DNA of 62,124 nucleotides from an uncultured Pseudomonadota bacterium. GTDB taxonomy: Bacteria; Pseudomonadota; Gammaproteobacteria; Methylococcales; Methylomonadaceae. Positions 18,632 through 27,541 of this stretch are shown here, in pieces. Below the pieces are notes generated by a model. It worked only from the letters and a program-made list of their open reading frames with translations. It made no database searches and was not told the DNA's origin. The position numbers and the translations under genes are program-made. The DNA lies in assembly GCA_903875455.1 (NCBI GenBank), contig CAIQWF010000021.1:1-62124 (forward strand). Direction: 5' to 3'. The stretch's first letter is position 1; the number at the start of each line of letters is the position of its first letter.

Positions 18632-20245
18632 TTATTTTATTCCCCGATACCCAGACGTAATCGGATAACGCCGGTCGCGCCCAAATGAACGCGGGGTAAT
18701 TTTTATTCCCGGTGGCGATTGTCGGCGTTTATACTCGTTTCTGTCCACCAGACTAATCGCCCGCTGTACATGTTCAGGACTAAAACCGGCGGCAATAATC
18801 TCCTCAGCGGTTTGATCCAACTCCACATAGCGTTCCAGAATCGGGTCCAACTGGTCGTAAGGCGGCAACGAATCCTGATCTACCTGGTCAGGCGCCAGCT
18901 CTGCCGACGGCGGACGGGTAATCACCCGCTCAGGAATAATCGGCGCTAAACTGTTGCGATACACCGCCAACTTATAAACCAGCAATTTCGGTACATCCTT
19001 AATCGGCGCAAATCCGCCCGCCATATCGCCATACAAGGTGGCATAGCCGACACTCATTTCACTTTTATTGCCGGTAGTCAGCAAAATTTTGCCCTGCTTG
19101 TTCGACATCGCCATTAAAATCACCCCGCGACAACGGGCCTGAATATTCTCCTCAGTGGCATCTTTCTTGGTACCGGCAAAAATATCCGCCAACATTTCGC
19201 CAAATGCGGTTACTGCGGGTTCGATTGGAATAATGTGATATTTCACTCCCAACGCTTTTGCCTCCAGTTCCGCATCTTCCACACTCATATCCTGGGTGTA
19301 ACGGGACGGCATTAACACCGCCTCGACTTTATCGGCACCCAACGCATCCACCGCCAGTGCCAGCACTAGAGCGGAATCTATCCCGCCCGACAAACCTAAA
19401 ATCGCGCCCTGAAAACCGTTTTTCGTCACATAATCCTTCACGCCCAACACTAACGCTTCATAGTCGCTGGAAACCTCCTGATATAACGGCGCACAGCTGT
19501 GTTCTTGCGGTACGCAATCGACAAACTCCACCACGCCAATTTGCGGTTTAAATTCTGCGGCTCTAAAAACAACCTCACCGTTTTTATTCACCACAAAAGA
19601 CACGCCATCAAAAATTAACTCATCCTGTCCGCCAACCTGATTCACATACACAATCGGCAATTGCGCATTTTTTGCGTGGCTGCAAACAATTTCTTCCCGC
19701 AAATGAATCTTGCCAGAATGAAACGGTGATGCGTTCAAGGTCAGCAACAAATCCGCGCCCCCCTGCTGATTTTGTTTCACAATCTCTTCGCGCCAGACAT
19801 CTTCACAAATCGTCAGGCCAATCACTGCGCCGTTAAATTCAAACAGGCAGACTTTATCGCCGGCTGTGAAATAACGCACTTCATCAAATACGCCATAATT
19901 TGGCAAAGCCTGTTTGCGATAATTTGTCACAATCGCGCCTTGATTTATCACCGCCGCGCTGTTGTAGAGCTTATCGCCATCCCGTTCTGGATAGCCGATA
20001 ACCAGGGCAATATCGGCAACCTGTTCGGCAATTTCATAAATCGCATTATTGGCAAGGTTGATAAAATCGCGGCGCAACAACAAATCTTCGGCGGGGTAGC
20101 CGGTGACGGTAAGCTCAGGGAATACGATTAAATCCGCGCCTAATTCATCACGGGCATAGCGGGCAGATTCAACAATGGTTTTAACGTTGGCGGCAATGTC
20201 GCCGACAAAAAATTGGGTTTGGGCGAGGGCGATTTTAAGATTCAT
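18632..20245 (-). CDS. nadE: Glutamine-dependent NAD+ synthetase
   Basis: 537 residues in two domains. The N-terminal nitrilase-type glutaminase has Glu in FPELTVTGYP, and the nucleophilic Cys in GLTICEDVW near 147. The C-terminal ATP-pyrophosphatase-type synthetase domain has SGGIDSALVLAL near 287 and TTGNKSEMSVGY. It converts nicotinic acid adenine dinucleotide to NAD+ using glutamine nitrogen. The frame and length are normal. It stands alone, divergent from the SulP gene. Confidence 0.96.
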   Translation of the reverse strand: MNLKIALAQTQFFVGDIAANVKTIVESARYARDELGADLIVFPELTVTGYPAEDLLLRRDFINLANNAIYEIAEQVADIALVIGYPERDGDKLYNSAAVINQGAIVTNYRKQALPNYGVFDEVRYFTAGDKVCLFEFNGAVIGLTICEDVWREEIVKQNQQGGADLLLTLNASPFHSGKIHLREEIVCSHAKNAQLPIVYVNQVGGQDELIFDGVSFVVNKNGEVVFRAAEFKPQIGVVEFVDCVPQEHSCAPLYQEVSSDYEALVLGVKDYVTKNGFQGAILGLSGGIDSALVLALAVDALGADKVEAVLMPSRYTQDMSVEDAELEAKALGVKYHIIPIEPAVTAFGEMLADIFAGTKKDATEENIQARCRGVILMAMSNKQGKILLTTGNKSEMSVGYATLYGDMAGGFAPIKDVPKLLVYKLAVYRNSLAPIIPERVITRPPSAELAPDQVDQDSLPPYDQLDPILERYVELDQTAEEIIAAGFSPEHVQRAISLVDRNEYKRRQSPPGIKITPRSFGRDRRYPITSGYRGIK

Positions 20246-20422
20246 GGCTGTTGGTATTTAGTTAAAAGGCGTTGATTGATTCTGTCAGCAATTATACCGC
20301 GACCTTGCCGGGTCTAAAGGCGTAAGATAGTGGCTAAACTAGGTATTGACTGGAAGTTATCTATATATCACAGTCACATCCGCTTGAAACCTGTTTTTAA
20401 CCCAACCTGAGATTTGCCTGTT

Positions 20423-22177
20423 ATGCCGTCTCCCCAATCTGATGTGTTTGCACACAAAAACCGACAAGCAGTCTGGAATCACTGGCTGCCAGTGCTGGCG
20501 GTGTTACGCGGTTATAAATTGCCGTGGCTGTTTTCTGACATTATCGCCGGCTTTGCCTTAACTGCCATTCTAGTTCCAGCCGGGATGGGTTACGCAGCGG
20601 CATCCGGTTTGCCGGTGATTTATGGTTTGTATGCTTCGATTACGCCGCTGCTGGTTTATGCGGTTTTGGGTCACAGCCGGATTTTAATCCTGGGGCCAGA
20701 CTCCGGTTTAATCGCCCTGATTGCCGCAACTATTCTGCCTTTAGCTGCCGGAGACGCTGACAAAGCCGTGCTTTTTGCCGGAGTTTTAGCGATTTTGTCC
20801 GGGGCTTTGTGCATACTGGTTGGGCTGTGCAAGTTTGCCTTCATCACCGACTTGTTATCAAAGCCGATTCGCTCAGGCTATCTGAACGGCATTGCCATTA
20901 CGGTGCTGATTGGGCAATTGCCAAAGCTGTTGGGTTTTTCAGTTAAAGCCGACAACCTGGTAGAAGAGCTGTTGTTATTGTATGTGGGGATACTGGCAGG
21001 CCGGGTTAATAACATGGCTTGCGCAATTGGGGTATCAAGCTTAGTCATTATTTTCGGCTTTAAACGGTTTCTGCCTAAAATCCCCGGCGTGTTGGCGGCG
21101 GTGATTATGGCAACCCTGGTGGTTAGCTATTTTGATTTAGCCGAAAACTTTAAGCTGGCGGTAGTTGGCTCATTGCCGCAAGGTTTGCCAAAATTGAGAA
21201 TTCCTGTGGTTTCCTGGGATGAGGCCAACGCCTTATTCGCCGGTGCGGTGGCAATTGCCTTGGTGTCTTTTGCCGATATGAGTGTGTTATCGCGCACTTT
21301 TGCCTTGCGCGGCGGCTATCAGGTAAATGGCAATCAGGAGCTGATTGCATTGGGTGCTGCCAATATTGTTGCCGGTTTGTTTCAGGGCTTTTGTGTAACC
21401 AGCAGTGCCTCGCGGACACCGGTAGCGGAAGCGGCGGGGGCGAAAACTCAACTTGCTGCTGTGGTTGGAGCGTTATGTGTGGGAGCATTGTTAATTTTTG
21501 CGCCGAACTTATTGAAAAATGTCCCTCATGCCGCACTGGCAGCGGTGGTTATTTCAGCTTGTACCGCTTTGCTGGATATTCGCGGACTGTCTCGGTTGTA
21601 TCATCTGCGCCCCAGTGAATTTGTCCTGTCATTGATTTGTTTGTTTGCGGTAGCATTGCTGGGAGTGATTCAGGGAATTTTTCTGGCGGTGGTGTTAGCG
21701 TTGCTGATTTTCATCTGGCGAGCATGGCATCCTTACACGGCAGTATTGGGGCGGGTGAATGGCATGAAAGGCTATCATGACATTACCCGCCATCCTGAAG
21801 GGCGACTGATTCCCGGTCTGGTGATTTTTCGTTGGGATGCGCCGCTGTTTTTCGCGAATGCCGAAATTTTTCATGAGCAGGTTTTGCAGGCGGTGGCGGC
21901 TGCACCGACTGTCACCAAGCGCGTGCTGGTGGCGGCAGAGCCGGTGACAGATGTTGACATCACCGCCGCAGATTCTTTGACAGAGCTGATTAATACCCTA
22001 CAACAGGCAGGAATAGAATTATGTTTTGCCGAAATGAAAGGCCGGGTGAAAGATCAGATTAAGCTCTATGGTTTGTATGGCAAGCTGGGAGTTGGCAACT
22101 TTTTCCCGACCATTGGTCAGGCGGTTGATGATTATTTGCTGGATCATCAGATTGAGTGGAAGGATTGGGATGAATAA
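20423..22177 (+). CDS. SulP-family anion transporter with STAS domain
   Basis: About 584 residues. The ATG at 20423 is preferred to the in-frame TTG at 20414. Ten or more hydrophobic segments precede residue 430, with the family hallmark PAGMGYAAASGLPVIYGLYAS near the start. A cytoplasmic STAS domain occupies the C-terminus from about 455 (IPGLVIFRWDAPLFFANAE). The family carries sulfate, bicarbonate or other anions, and the substrate cannot be read from the sequence. The Fic gene converges on it with only 6 bp between the stops. Confidence 0.92.
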   Translation: MPSPQSDVFAHKNRQAVWNHWLPVLAVLRGYKLPWLFSDIIAGFALTAILVPAGMGYAAASGLPVIYGLYASITPLLVYAVLGHSRILILGPDSGLIALIAATILPLAAGDADKAVLFAGVLAILSGALCILVGLCKFAFITDLLSKPIRSGYLNGIAITVLIGQLPKLLGFSVKADNLVEELLLLYVGILAGRVNNMACAIGVSSLVIIFGFKRFLPKIPGVLAAVIMATLVVSYFDLAENFKLAVVGSLPQGLPKLRIPVVSWDEANALFAGAVAIALVSFADMSVLSRTFALRGGYQVNGNQELIALGAANIVAGLFQGFCVTSSASRTPVAEAAGAKTQLAAVVGALCVGALLIFAPNLLKNVPHAALAAVVISACTALLDIRGLSRLYHLRPSEFVLSLICLFAVALLGVIQGIFLAVVLALLIFIWRAWHPYTAVLGRVNGMKGYHDITRHPEGRLIPGLVIFRWDAPLFFANAEIFHEQVLQAVAAAPTVTKRVLVAAEPVTDVDITAADSLTELINTLQQAGIELCFAEMKGRVKDQIKLYGLYGKLGVGNFFPTIGQAVDDYLLDHQIEWKDWDE

Positions 22178-22183
22178 AACCGT

Positions 22184-23332
22184 TTATATAAAAGGGTTCA
22201 GTTTCACAGCGTCATTCTCTGACTTTATGACAAGACCGCTGTTAATTAAATGTGTCCAGTCGCGGCTCTCTGTGGAAAGCGAATAACCATGATACAGATG
22301 CTGATACCAAGTATATTTTTTCAACTGTGTTGTTGTAACCGGGTTCGGTTGATTGCCTAGATACTCCAAAATGCCATACTCACGTTGATTAATCCGCTTG
22401 TTTTTCAACAAATCCCCAAGCCAGGCCAAAATTAAAAAATGCTCCATCAATTTATTGGCGCGGTGATGCAAACGCTCAATACTGGTCGCGAAACCATTTA
22501 ACACAAACTCTATAAAAACCTGATTGCAGTTTTCGGGGCTGTCTTTTTCCTGTTTGCGTGCATGATTAAAGGCTAGAAAATAAGCGTCTATGTTTTGCAG
22601 ATAATAGCCATCAACCCCCCGGCTGGCATATTTATAGCCGGCTGCCAGCAAAATGGTTTTCTCCAGCAATCGCCCTACCCTGCCATTTCCGTCTTGAAAC
22701 GGATGTATGCGCTCAAAATAATAATGCGCTAACGCGGCCCTGATAAGACAGGGAAACTCTAGCAACTCTGGACTATTCAGCCATGCCACTAACTGCCCCA
22801 TCAATAACTTAATATCAATGTGTGCCTGTGGCGGCTTGTAAGCGCCGCCGTGTTCAGCGTCGCCCACTTTGGTTATTTTGCTCTTGGGATTATCGCGGTA
22901 CTGCCCCGGGCTGTAATGGCCATCATTTAAATGACTGCTGATGATTTGATGCAAGTGCAAAATAAATTGTTCAGACAGCAAAAAAGCAGGTTGTGAATTA
23001 ATGACCTGCTGCTCTACAAATTGATAGGCTTTGGATAAATTGCTAATGCGTTGCTTTCGTTCTTCTTGGGTAACCTCAGGGGTAGATTCGATGACCTGTA
23101 AAATTTCATCCTCAGTGAGTGTTCCCCCTTCGATGCAATCGGTACCACGAATACTGGAAACCAAGGTTTCCTTCTCCAGTTGCGCGGCAATATCTGGCAA
23201 CAACGGCAAAGAGGAAAACAGCCTGTGGCCATAATCAATTTTGTCTAATATCGGCCTTAGCTTTTCCAGGTCCGCCCCGACTTGAAATACAAATATTCCT
23301 GAACGGTGTGTTTCTATTTTTAAGGTCATCAT
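22184..23332 (-). CDS. Class II Fic-domain protein with C-terminal winged-helix region
   Basis: 382 residues. The catalytic Fic motif HPFQDGNGRVGR lies near 209. An inhibitory-helix motif (S/T)xxxE(G/N) is present as TDCIEG near residue 62, which places it in class II (autoinhibited by an N-terminal helix). The C-terminal 80 residues (NKRINQREYGILEYL...TTTQLKKYT) look like a winged helix. By family, such proteins transfer AMP to target hydroxyls. The N-terminal LPLLPDIAAQLEKE also fits this common Fic/DUF4172-like architecture. No antitoxin partner is adjacent. The target is unknown. Confidence 0.92.
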   Translation of the reverse strand: MMTLKIETHRSGIFVFQVGADLEKLRPILDKIDYGHRLFSSLPLLPDIAAQLEKETLVSSIRGTDCIEGGTLTEDEILQVIESTPEVTQEERKQRISNLSKAYQFVEQQVINSQPAFLLSEQFILHLHQIISSHLNDGHYSPGQYRDNPKSKITKVGDAEHGGAYKPPQAHIDIKLLMGQLVAWLNSPELLEFPCLIRAALAHYYFERIHPFQDGNGRVGRLLEKTILLAAGYKYASRGVDGYYLQNIDAYFLAFNHARKQEKDSPENCNQVFIEFVLNGFATSIERLHHRANKLMEHFLILAWLGDLLKNKRINQREYGILEYLGNQPNPVTTTQLKKYTWYQHLYHGYSLSTESRDWTHLINSGLVIKSENDAVKLNPFI

Positions 23333-23601
23333 GCAAGGATTTATGCAAAAGCAATAGCTTGATTATAGAAGGTAATTTGTGCTTTTTATAAATTTTATGC
23401 AAGCGATTGTGCACGAGTGGATTGTTAAACTTTAATGCTTGGTCTCTTGTGGATTGCCTCTTTCCTCAACCGGTCGATAAAATCAGGTAAACCTGTATCG
23501 TTTTTAACGCGCTATGCCTCCAAAGTTGTAATAGCGGTGAAAAACAGGGAAAAGTGGCTGAAAGGTTTGGTTAATATTAACTTTGTTTTGACGCTGAGTT
23601 T

Positions 23602-24582
23602 TTAACTCATAAAAATGGCATAAATATCTTTAGTGGAAGCGCCCGCCAAATAAATTTCTTTTTGCGCTGTCTTAACAGCTTCTGACTTGCCACACACAAA
23701 CACTCGCCAACCGGTTAAATCAGGCATCATCTTCAAAGCCACTTTATGCGCCTGTCCCTGGTAAAAATCTTTAGCCTGCATATCTGGATTTTCAATACAA
23801 GGGCAATAATGAAAATTAGGCCGGTACTGGGTGATTTCCCGCAAGTCTGCGCCCAGATAAAGCCGGTCTGCACTGGTTACACCATGAAATAAATAGATAG
23901 GTGCGGTGTGATCATTTTCCAAAGCGTCCTGCATAATGCCTATTAATGGCGACAAGCCCTCATCTATGCCGATTAAAAGAATGGGCTGGTCTAAGCGGTT
24001 AGGAACGTAAAAATTTTGTCCCATTGGGCAGGAAATATAAACCAGTTCTCCCTTTTGTAATTCGTCTTTTACCCAGTCACTAAAAAAACTATCTTCAACT
24101 AAAGGCACATGAATTTCAATCAGACAATTTTCTTTTTGGCTGGTTGATGAAGTAATAAAATAATTCTTCCCTATCCTGTCCTGATTCATTAACACAATAC
24201 TTTGGCCGGCGGCATAATTGACCTGTCTTTCCGATTGCAATAACAGTGCAATAACCTTGTCACTTAGAACGTCTATATTGGTAACTGTTGCCGCCACCTG
24301 CACCGTCAAAGCCTCTGGCAGGGCAATATCCATATCCTGTTCAGGAATACAGGCACAGGCAAGAAAATAGTTTTTAGCTTTCAGGGTGTCTTTCAATACC
24401 TTTTGTGATTCTGCGGGGGGCGCGACATTAAGCGAACGCATTGCGCACATTTTGCATATTTGCTGCCGGCAGGCATAGGGCAGCGGAGCTTTCTGTCTTA
24501 GCAAAGCGTCTAACACCGTTTCTTCCGGTTCACAGTTATAAGCTTTTCCTCCAACGGTTAATCTCTTGGCTTTAGCAGACAT
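23602..24582 (-). CDS. 2Fe-2S ferredoxin - flavin/NAD(P)H oxidoreductase
   Basis: About 326 residues. The ATG at 24582 is chosen because AAGGA precedes it by 7 bases; an earlier in-frame ATG at 24603 has no clear ribosome site. The N-terminal 2Fe-2S domain has the Cys pattern ACRQQICKMCA and a fourth Cys in FLACACIP. An FAD domain follows with KNYFITSST in place of the usual RxYS motif, then an NAD(P)-binding domain (LLIGIDEGLSPL, VFVCGKSEAV). This is the layout of oxygenase reductases such as phenol hydroxylase component P5. Its gene follows the PNPOx-globin gene by 11 bp, so that globin is its probable electron acceptor (inference). Confidence 0.88.
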   Translation of the reverse strand: MSAKAKRLTVGGKAYNCEPEETVLDALLRQKAPLPYACRQQICKMCAMRSLNVAPPAESQKVLKDTLKAKNYFLACACIPEQDMDIALPEALTVQVAATVTNIDVLSDKVIALLLQSERQVNYAAGQSIVLMNQDRIGKNYFITSSTSQKENCLIEIHVPLVEDSFFSDWVKDELQKGELVYISCPMGQNFYVPNRLDQPILLIGIDEGLSPLIGIMQDALENDHTAPIYLFHGVTSADRLYLGADLREITQYRPNFHYCPCIENPDMQAKDFYQGQAHKVALKMMPDLTGWRVFVCGKSEAVKTAQKEIYLAGASTKDIYAIFMS

Positions 24583-24593
24583 GATTAATCCTT

Positions 24594-25901
24594 TTAGCGA
24601 CATAATACGTCATCTCTGGCACTTTCCAGCAGTGCAAGAACCTGATTGATTTCCTTTTCGTGAACTTGCAATTCCTGAAACGTTTCTTTTAATAGCCCCA
24701 TGAGATGATCAAAATGCTGGTCACTCAAGCCCATTTGATTTACTAACCTTTCATGTGCTGCGTGCATATCCTTGCCGCTATAACGGTAAGGCCCGCCAAA
24801 AGCATAAGACAGGAAGCCTTTTTGTTTTTCCCGTTGCGCATCCATATCAACATCTTCAAAAAAAGGGGCGACTAAATCATCTTGCAACACTTTGCGATAA
24901 AAATGGTCAACCACAATTTGCATGGTTTTATCACCGCCTAACCGGTCGTATAAAGGAATATCCTGCAACTGGAAATAATCAACTTTTTTCTCTACTTCGC
25001 TATCGGTACCCCAATCCAAGCGCTTGTCGAGCTTTTTCAATAGCGGAATATGTTTTGAACATTGCACATAAGCTTCTTCTACTTCCACCATTACCCAGCG
25101 CTCAGGTTTTTTCTTGCCCTCTTTGGTTATTTCAGCAATCACTGATGCCGGAATATTATCCTTAACCTGCAACAACTCCTCATTTTCAACAATTCTGGCT
25201 TTGCCATTCACATGCAAGCCAATGGTATCCTTATAAAAATCAATAATTAGCAAACCGATATGCGGATTTTCGCTGATATTGCCCAAACTCGCATACACAC
25301 CATTGCCGCGATATTCTGGATACATCAAATATTTTTCATTCAAAACCCGGATAAAGCCCGCTTCGCCTAACTTGGAAGTGCAGTCACACTCTCCTTTGGC
25401 ATCAGAAGTCGAAATAAACAGGAATTCCTGTTGCTCAACAAATTTCTGCATTTCAGGAGCGAGAAATGTAAGCACCTGTTTGTTATAAAAATTCATTGCC
25501 CGCTGTTTGGAGCCGAACTTTTCCTGCAATCCATGCTCAGCTGCTGAACCGGGTAGAACGGTTGCAAGCTTTTTGGGCGGCGCATAATTCAATGCTTCTG
25601 TAACGGTATGGGTCTGTTCTTTCGGTTTGGTTTTTATTGCGGAAAAGCGCGAGGTTTTAGGCTCCTCATCAGCATAAAGAGATTGCGCCGTGCTGTCTTT
25701 GTTTTGGACAGAAGGGGCATCGGCAACAGATGATGGTTGGGCGGTGTCAGTTTTTTCGGAGGCCTCTTCATTCGGCTGCGTTACGGTATTTTTATTTTTG
25801 CCTCCAAAGGAAAAAAAGCTGGATTTTTCAGGTTTTTCTTTATCAGCACCGCCCGATTGGTCTGAATTTTTAGCTGGATCGGATTTTTTGAATAATCCCA
25901 T
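24594..25901 (-). CDS. PNPOx-like split barrel fused to a group 1 truncated haemoglobin
   Basis: 435 residues. There is a polar, low-complexity N-terminal region (about 1-110, rich in K, S, T and E). A pyridoxamine-phosphate-oxidase-like FMN-binding barrel follows (about 130-300: FLFISTSDAKGECD, MYPEYRGNGVYASLGNI, IGLLIIDFYKDTIGLHV). The C-terminus (about 315-435) is a truncated haemoglobin: PLYDRLGG, HFYRKVL with the B10 aromatic, FLSYAFGGP, and the proximal His in MHAAHERLV. The globin part closely parallels the stand-alone truncated globin encoded 305 bp upstream. A GGGGAG ribosome site precedes the ATG. The neighbouring reductase suggests a NAD(P)H-driven flavin/haem chain, possibly for NO or O2 chemistry. 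Confidence 0.9.
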   Translation of the reverse strand: MGLFKKSDPAKNSDQSGGADKEKPEKSSFFSFGGKNKNTVTQPNEEASEKTDTAQPSSVADAPSVQNKDSTAQSLYADEEPKTSRFSAIKTKPKEQTHTVTEALNYAPPKKLATVLPGSAAEHGLQEKFGSKQRAMNFYNKQVLTFLAPEMQKFVEQQEFLFISTSDAKGECDCTSKLGEAGFIRVLNEKYLMYPEYRGNGVYASLGNISENPHIGLLIIDFYKDTIGLHVNGKARIVENEELLQVKDNIPASVIAEITKEGKKKPERWVMVEVEEAYVQCSKHIPLLKKLDKRLDWGTDSEVEKKVDYFQLQDIPLYDRLGGDKTMQIVVDHFYRKVLQDDLVAPFFEDVDMDAQREKQKGFLSYAFGGPYRYSGKDMHAAHERLVNQMGLSDQHFDHLMGLLKETFQELQVHEKEINQVLALLESARDDVLCR

Positions 25902-26206
25902 GATGATCTCCCCGGAGAAAAGTATTTAAACCACTGTTTTTTTTAGTTATTGTTATATAAATAATTCTGGAGCTAAGTATGTATATTTCTAAAATATTAG
26001 AGCCTACAGCTAAACTCACTCTCTATAATATTACTTTTTAAATAAGAAAATTCAAGTGCTTATCAACTTTTGTCAATTCTTTTAACTTGCCTTTTGACAT
26101 CCTACAAGGGAAAAACGAAGGATAAGCAACGCTATATCGCTTATCGGCAATCAGAAAACATCGTGTGCTGAACAGGATTTACCTTTTCATCCAGCACACG
26201 TTTTTG
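25902..26206. other. Intergenic region between the two globin genes
   Basis: About 305 AT-rich bases with no convincing ORF. It holds two inverted repeats: GATAAGC (26121-26127) with GCTTATC (26139-26145), and CGTGTGCTG (26162-26170) with CAGCACACG (26192-26200). The promoter of the PNPOx-globin/reductase pair should lie here, but I cannot name a specific -35/-10 pair with confidence. Confidence 0.6.
26162..26200. terminator. Hairpin after the truncated globin gene
   Basis: A perfect 9-bp stem, CGTGTGCTG / CAGCACACG, with a 21-base loop. On the plus strand it is followed by TTTTT; on the minus strand, where the globin transcript runs, only a weaker ATGTTTTCT follows. It most likely ends the short globin transcript. 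Confidence 0.5.
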
Positions 26207-26581
26207 CTACTTTCCTAATACATCATTACGAACACTTTCAGCAATTGCCGCCGCTTCCCTAATCAGATCAGCGGGAACATTCAATTCCGTTAAAGTTGCA
26301 CCTAAATGCTCCATCACCACATCAAAATGAAAATCGTTCAAACCCATTTTTACCAGTTTGGCATGAACTGTCCGCATATCTCTACCTGTGTAGTTGTTTG
26401 GGCCACCAAAAGCCATGGTAAAAAAAGCTCGCTGTTTCGCAACCTGGGCATCCATATTGGTATTGTCAAAAAACCGGTTGATGCGGTAATCATTTAACAC
26501 TTTGCGGTAAAAAACATCCACTGCCGCGTTTACTGCCGCTTCGCCGCCAATTCTTTCGTATAGTGTTGCTGTTTCGCTCAT
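26207..26581 (-). CDS. Group 1 truncated haemoglobin
   Basis: 124 residues, a normal length for TrHb1 proteins. The start is TLYERIGGEAAVNAAVDVFYRKVL, with the B10 Tyr in VFYRKVL. It also has FFTMAFGGPNNYTGRDM and the proximal His F8 in TVHAKLV. It is a haem protein for binding O2 or NO, and related proteins in other bacteria act as NO dioxygenases. It is transcribed away from the SufR-like regulator, and a 21-bp palindrome lies about 50 bp before its start codon. Confidence 0.95.
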   Translation of the reverse strand: MSETATLYERIGGEAAVNAAVDVFYRKVLNDYRINRFFDNTNMDAQVAKQRAFFTMAFGGPNNYTGRDMRTVHAKLVKMGLNDFHFDVVMEHLGATLTELNVPADLIREAAAIAESVRNDVLGK

Positions 26582-26633
26582 GGTTTGTTCCTCTTACTTT
26601 AATTATTATTTGTTCTGTTTAGTCCCAGAACTC

Positions 26634-26654
26634 GCTAACCTTAAAAAGGATAGC
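26634..26654. promoter_or_regulatory. Near-perfect 21-bp palindrome, candidate operator
   Basis: The pattern is GCTA-N-CCTT-N3-AAGG-N-TAGC, with 16 of 16 paired bases matching, in the intergenic region between the truncated globin gene and the divergent regulator gene. Its size and symmetry fit a dimeric helix-turn-helix protein. The assignment to the neighbouring regulator is inference. Confidence 0.55.
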
Positions 26655-26772
26655 AAACCACATAGCCTTTTACAATAAAAACATGGCATAAGATTTTTTT
26701 CTACTGCTATCTTAGAAAATCAGTGGCTCTCGCGGGCTGGTTCTATTTCTGTTGCTGAACTTTAATGGTTTT

Positions 26773-26813
26773 ACCTGTGATTTTTGAGGCTGATTTTTCG
26801 GCTTACCACAGGT
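26773..26813. repeat. Inverted repeat ACCTGTG / CACAGGT upstream of the regulator gene
   Basis: Two perfect 7-base arms (26773-26779 and 26807-26813) are separated by 27 bases and end 48 bp before the regulator's ATG. It could be a second operator or an mRNA hairpin, and may be chance. Confidence 0.35.
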
Positions 26814-26860
26814 TATTTGTTATGATTCCCTTAGTAACTGAACTGGAATGAGGATATGTT

Positions 26861-27493
26861 ATGGCTGTCAAAATCGGCTCCCGGCAACATCAAATTTTAA
26901 AATTATTGCTTGAAAACAAAGGCGGACTGACTATTGATGAAATTGCGGCTGCCTTGGAGATTTCCCGCAATGCCGTAACACAGCATTTTGCCAAACTGGA
27001 AAAACAGGGCTATTTACAACCCGGTTCGCTCAATAAAACCGCCGGACGTCCTGTCTGCGCCTATACTCTAACGCAAGCCGGATTGAATTATTTTCCCAAG
27101 CAATATGCCTGGTTTGCAGAACTGATTCTGGCCGATTTAAAACAATCTTTGGGCTCTGAAAATTTTGCCGCTTATTTGCAAAAGCTGGCTGGCGTACTGT
27201 CAGACCGGTTGTTGCCACAATTTGCCGATAAAGACCAGGCTGAGCGGTTAAAATTATTATTAACCGTCATGGATGATTTGGGTTTTCAGGCAAAATTAAG
27301 TCACACCTCAGAAAACCAGGCACTGGCAATTGAAGCCTGCAACTGTATTTACCATGATTTGGCGCAACAGCATGAAGAAATATGTGAGTTTGATAAAACC
27401 TTGATTTCTTCGGTATTGGCAACAAAAATAGAGCAGACAGCCTGCATGGCAAAAGGCAGCCATGTATGTGCTTTTACCCTTAAAAACCAGTGA
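26861..27493 (+). CDS. Winged-helix regulator with four C-terminal cysteines (SufR/COG2345-like)
   Basis: 210 residues. The N-terminal winged helix-turn-helix (about 8-75) has IDEIAAALEISRNAVTQHF and the wing GRPVCAYTLT. The C-terminal half ends with a cysteine series, C-x12-C-x19-C-x7-C (from CIYHDLAQQ to SHVCAF), which matches COG2345/SufR-like regulators whose cysteines hold an Fe-S cluster. It is divergent from the truncated globin gene. An Fe-S centre would make it a natural sensor of NO, O2 or iron for the globin genes (inference). A GAGGATATGTT stretch precedes the ATG. Confidence 0.82.
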   Translation: MAVKIGSRQHQILKLLLENKGGLTIDEIAAALEISRNAVTQHFAKLEKQGYLQPGSLNKTAGRPVCAYTLTQAGLNYFPKQYAWFAELILADLKQSLGSENFAAYLQKLAGVLSDRLLPQFADKDQAERLKLLLTVMDDLGFQAKLSHTSENQALAIEACNCIYHDLAQQHEEICEFDKTLISSVLATKIEQTACMAKGSHVCAFTLKNQ

Positions 27494-27541
27494 TAACATA
27501 TAATAGCGCGAGAAAGTTTATTCACTTCAGCCGTTATTTAT

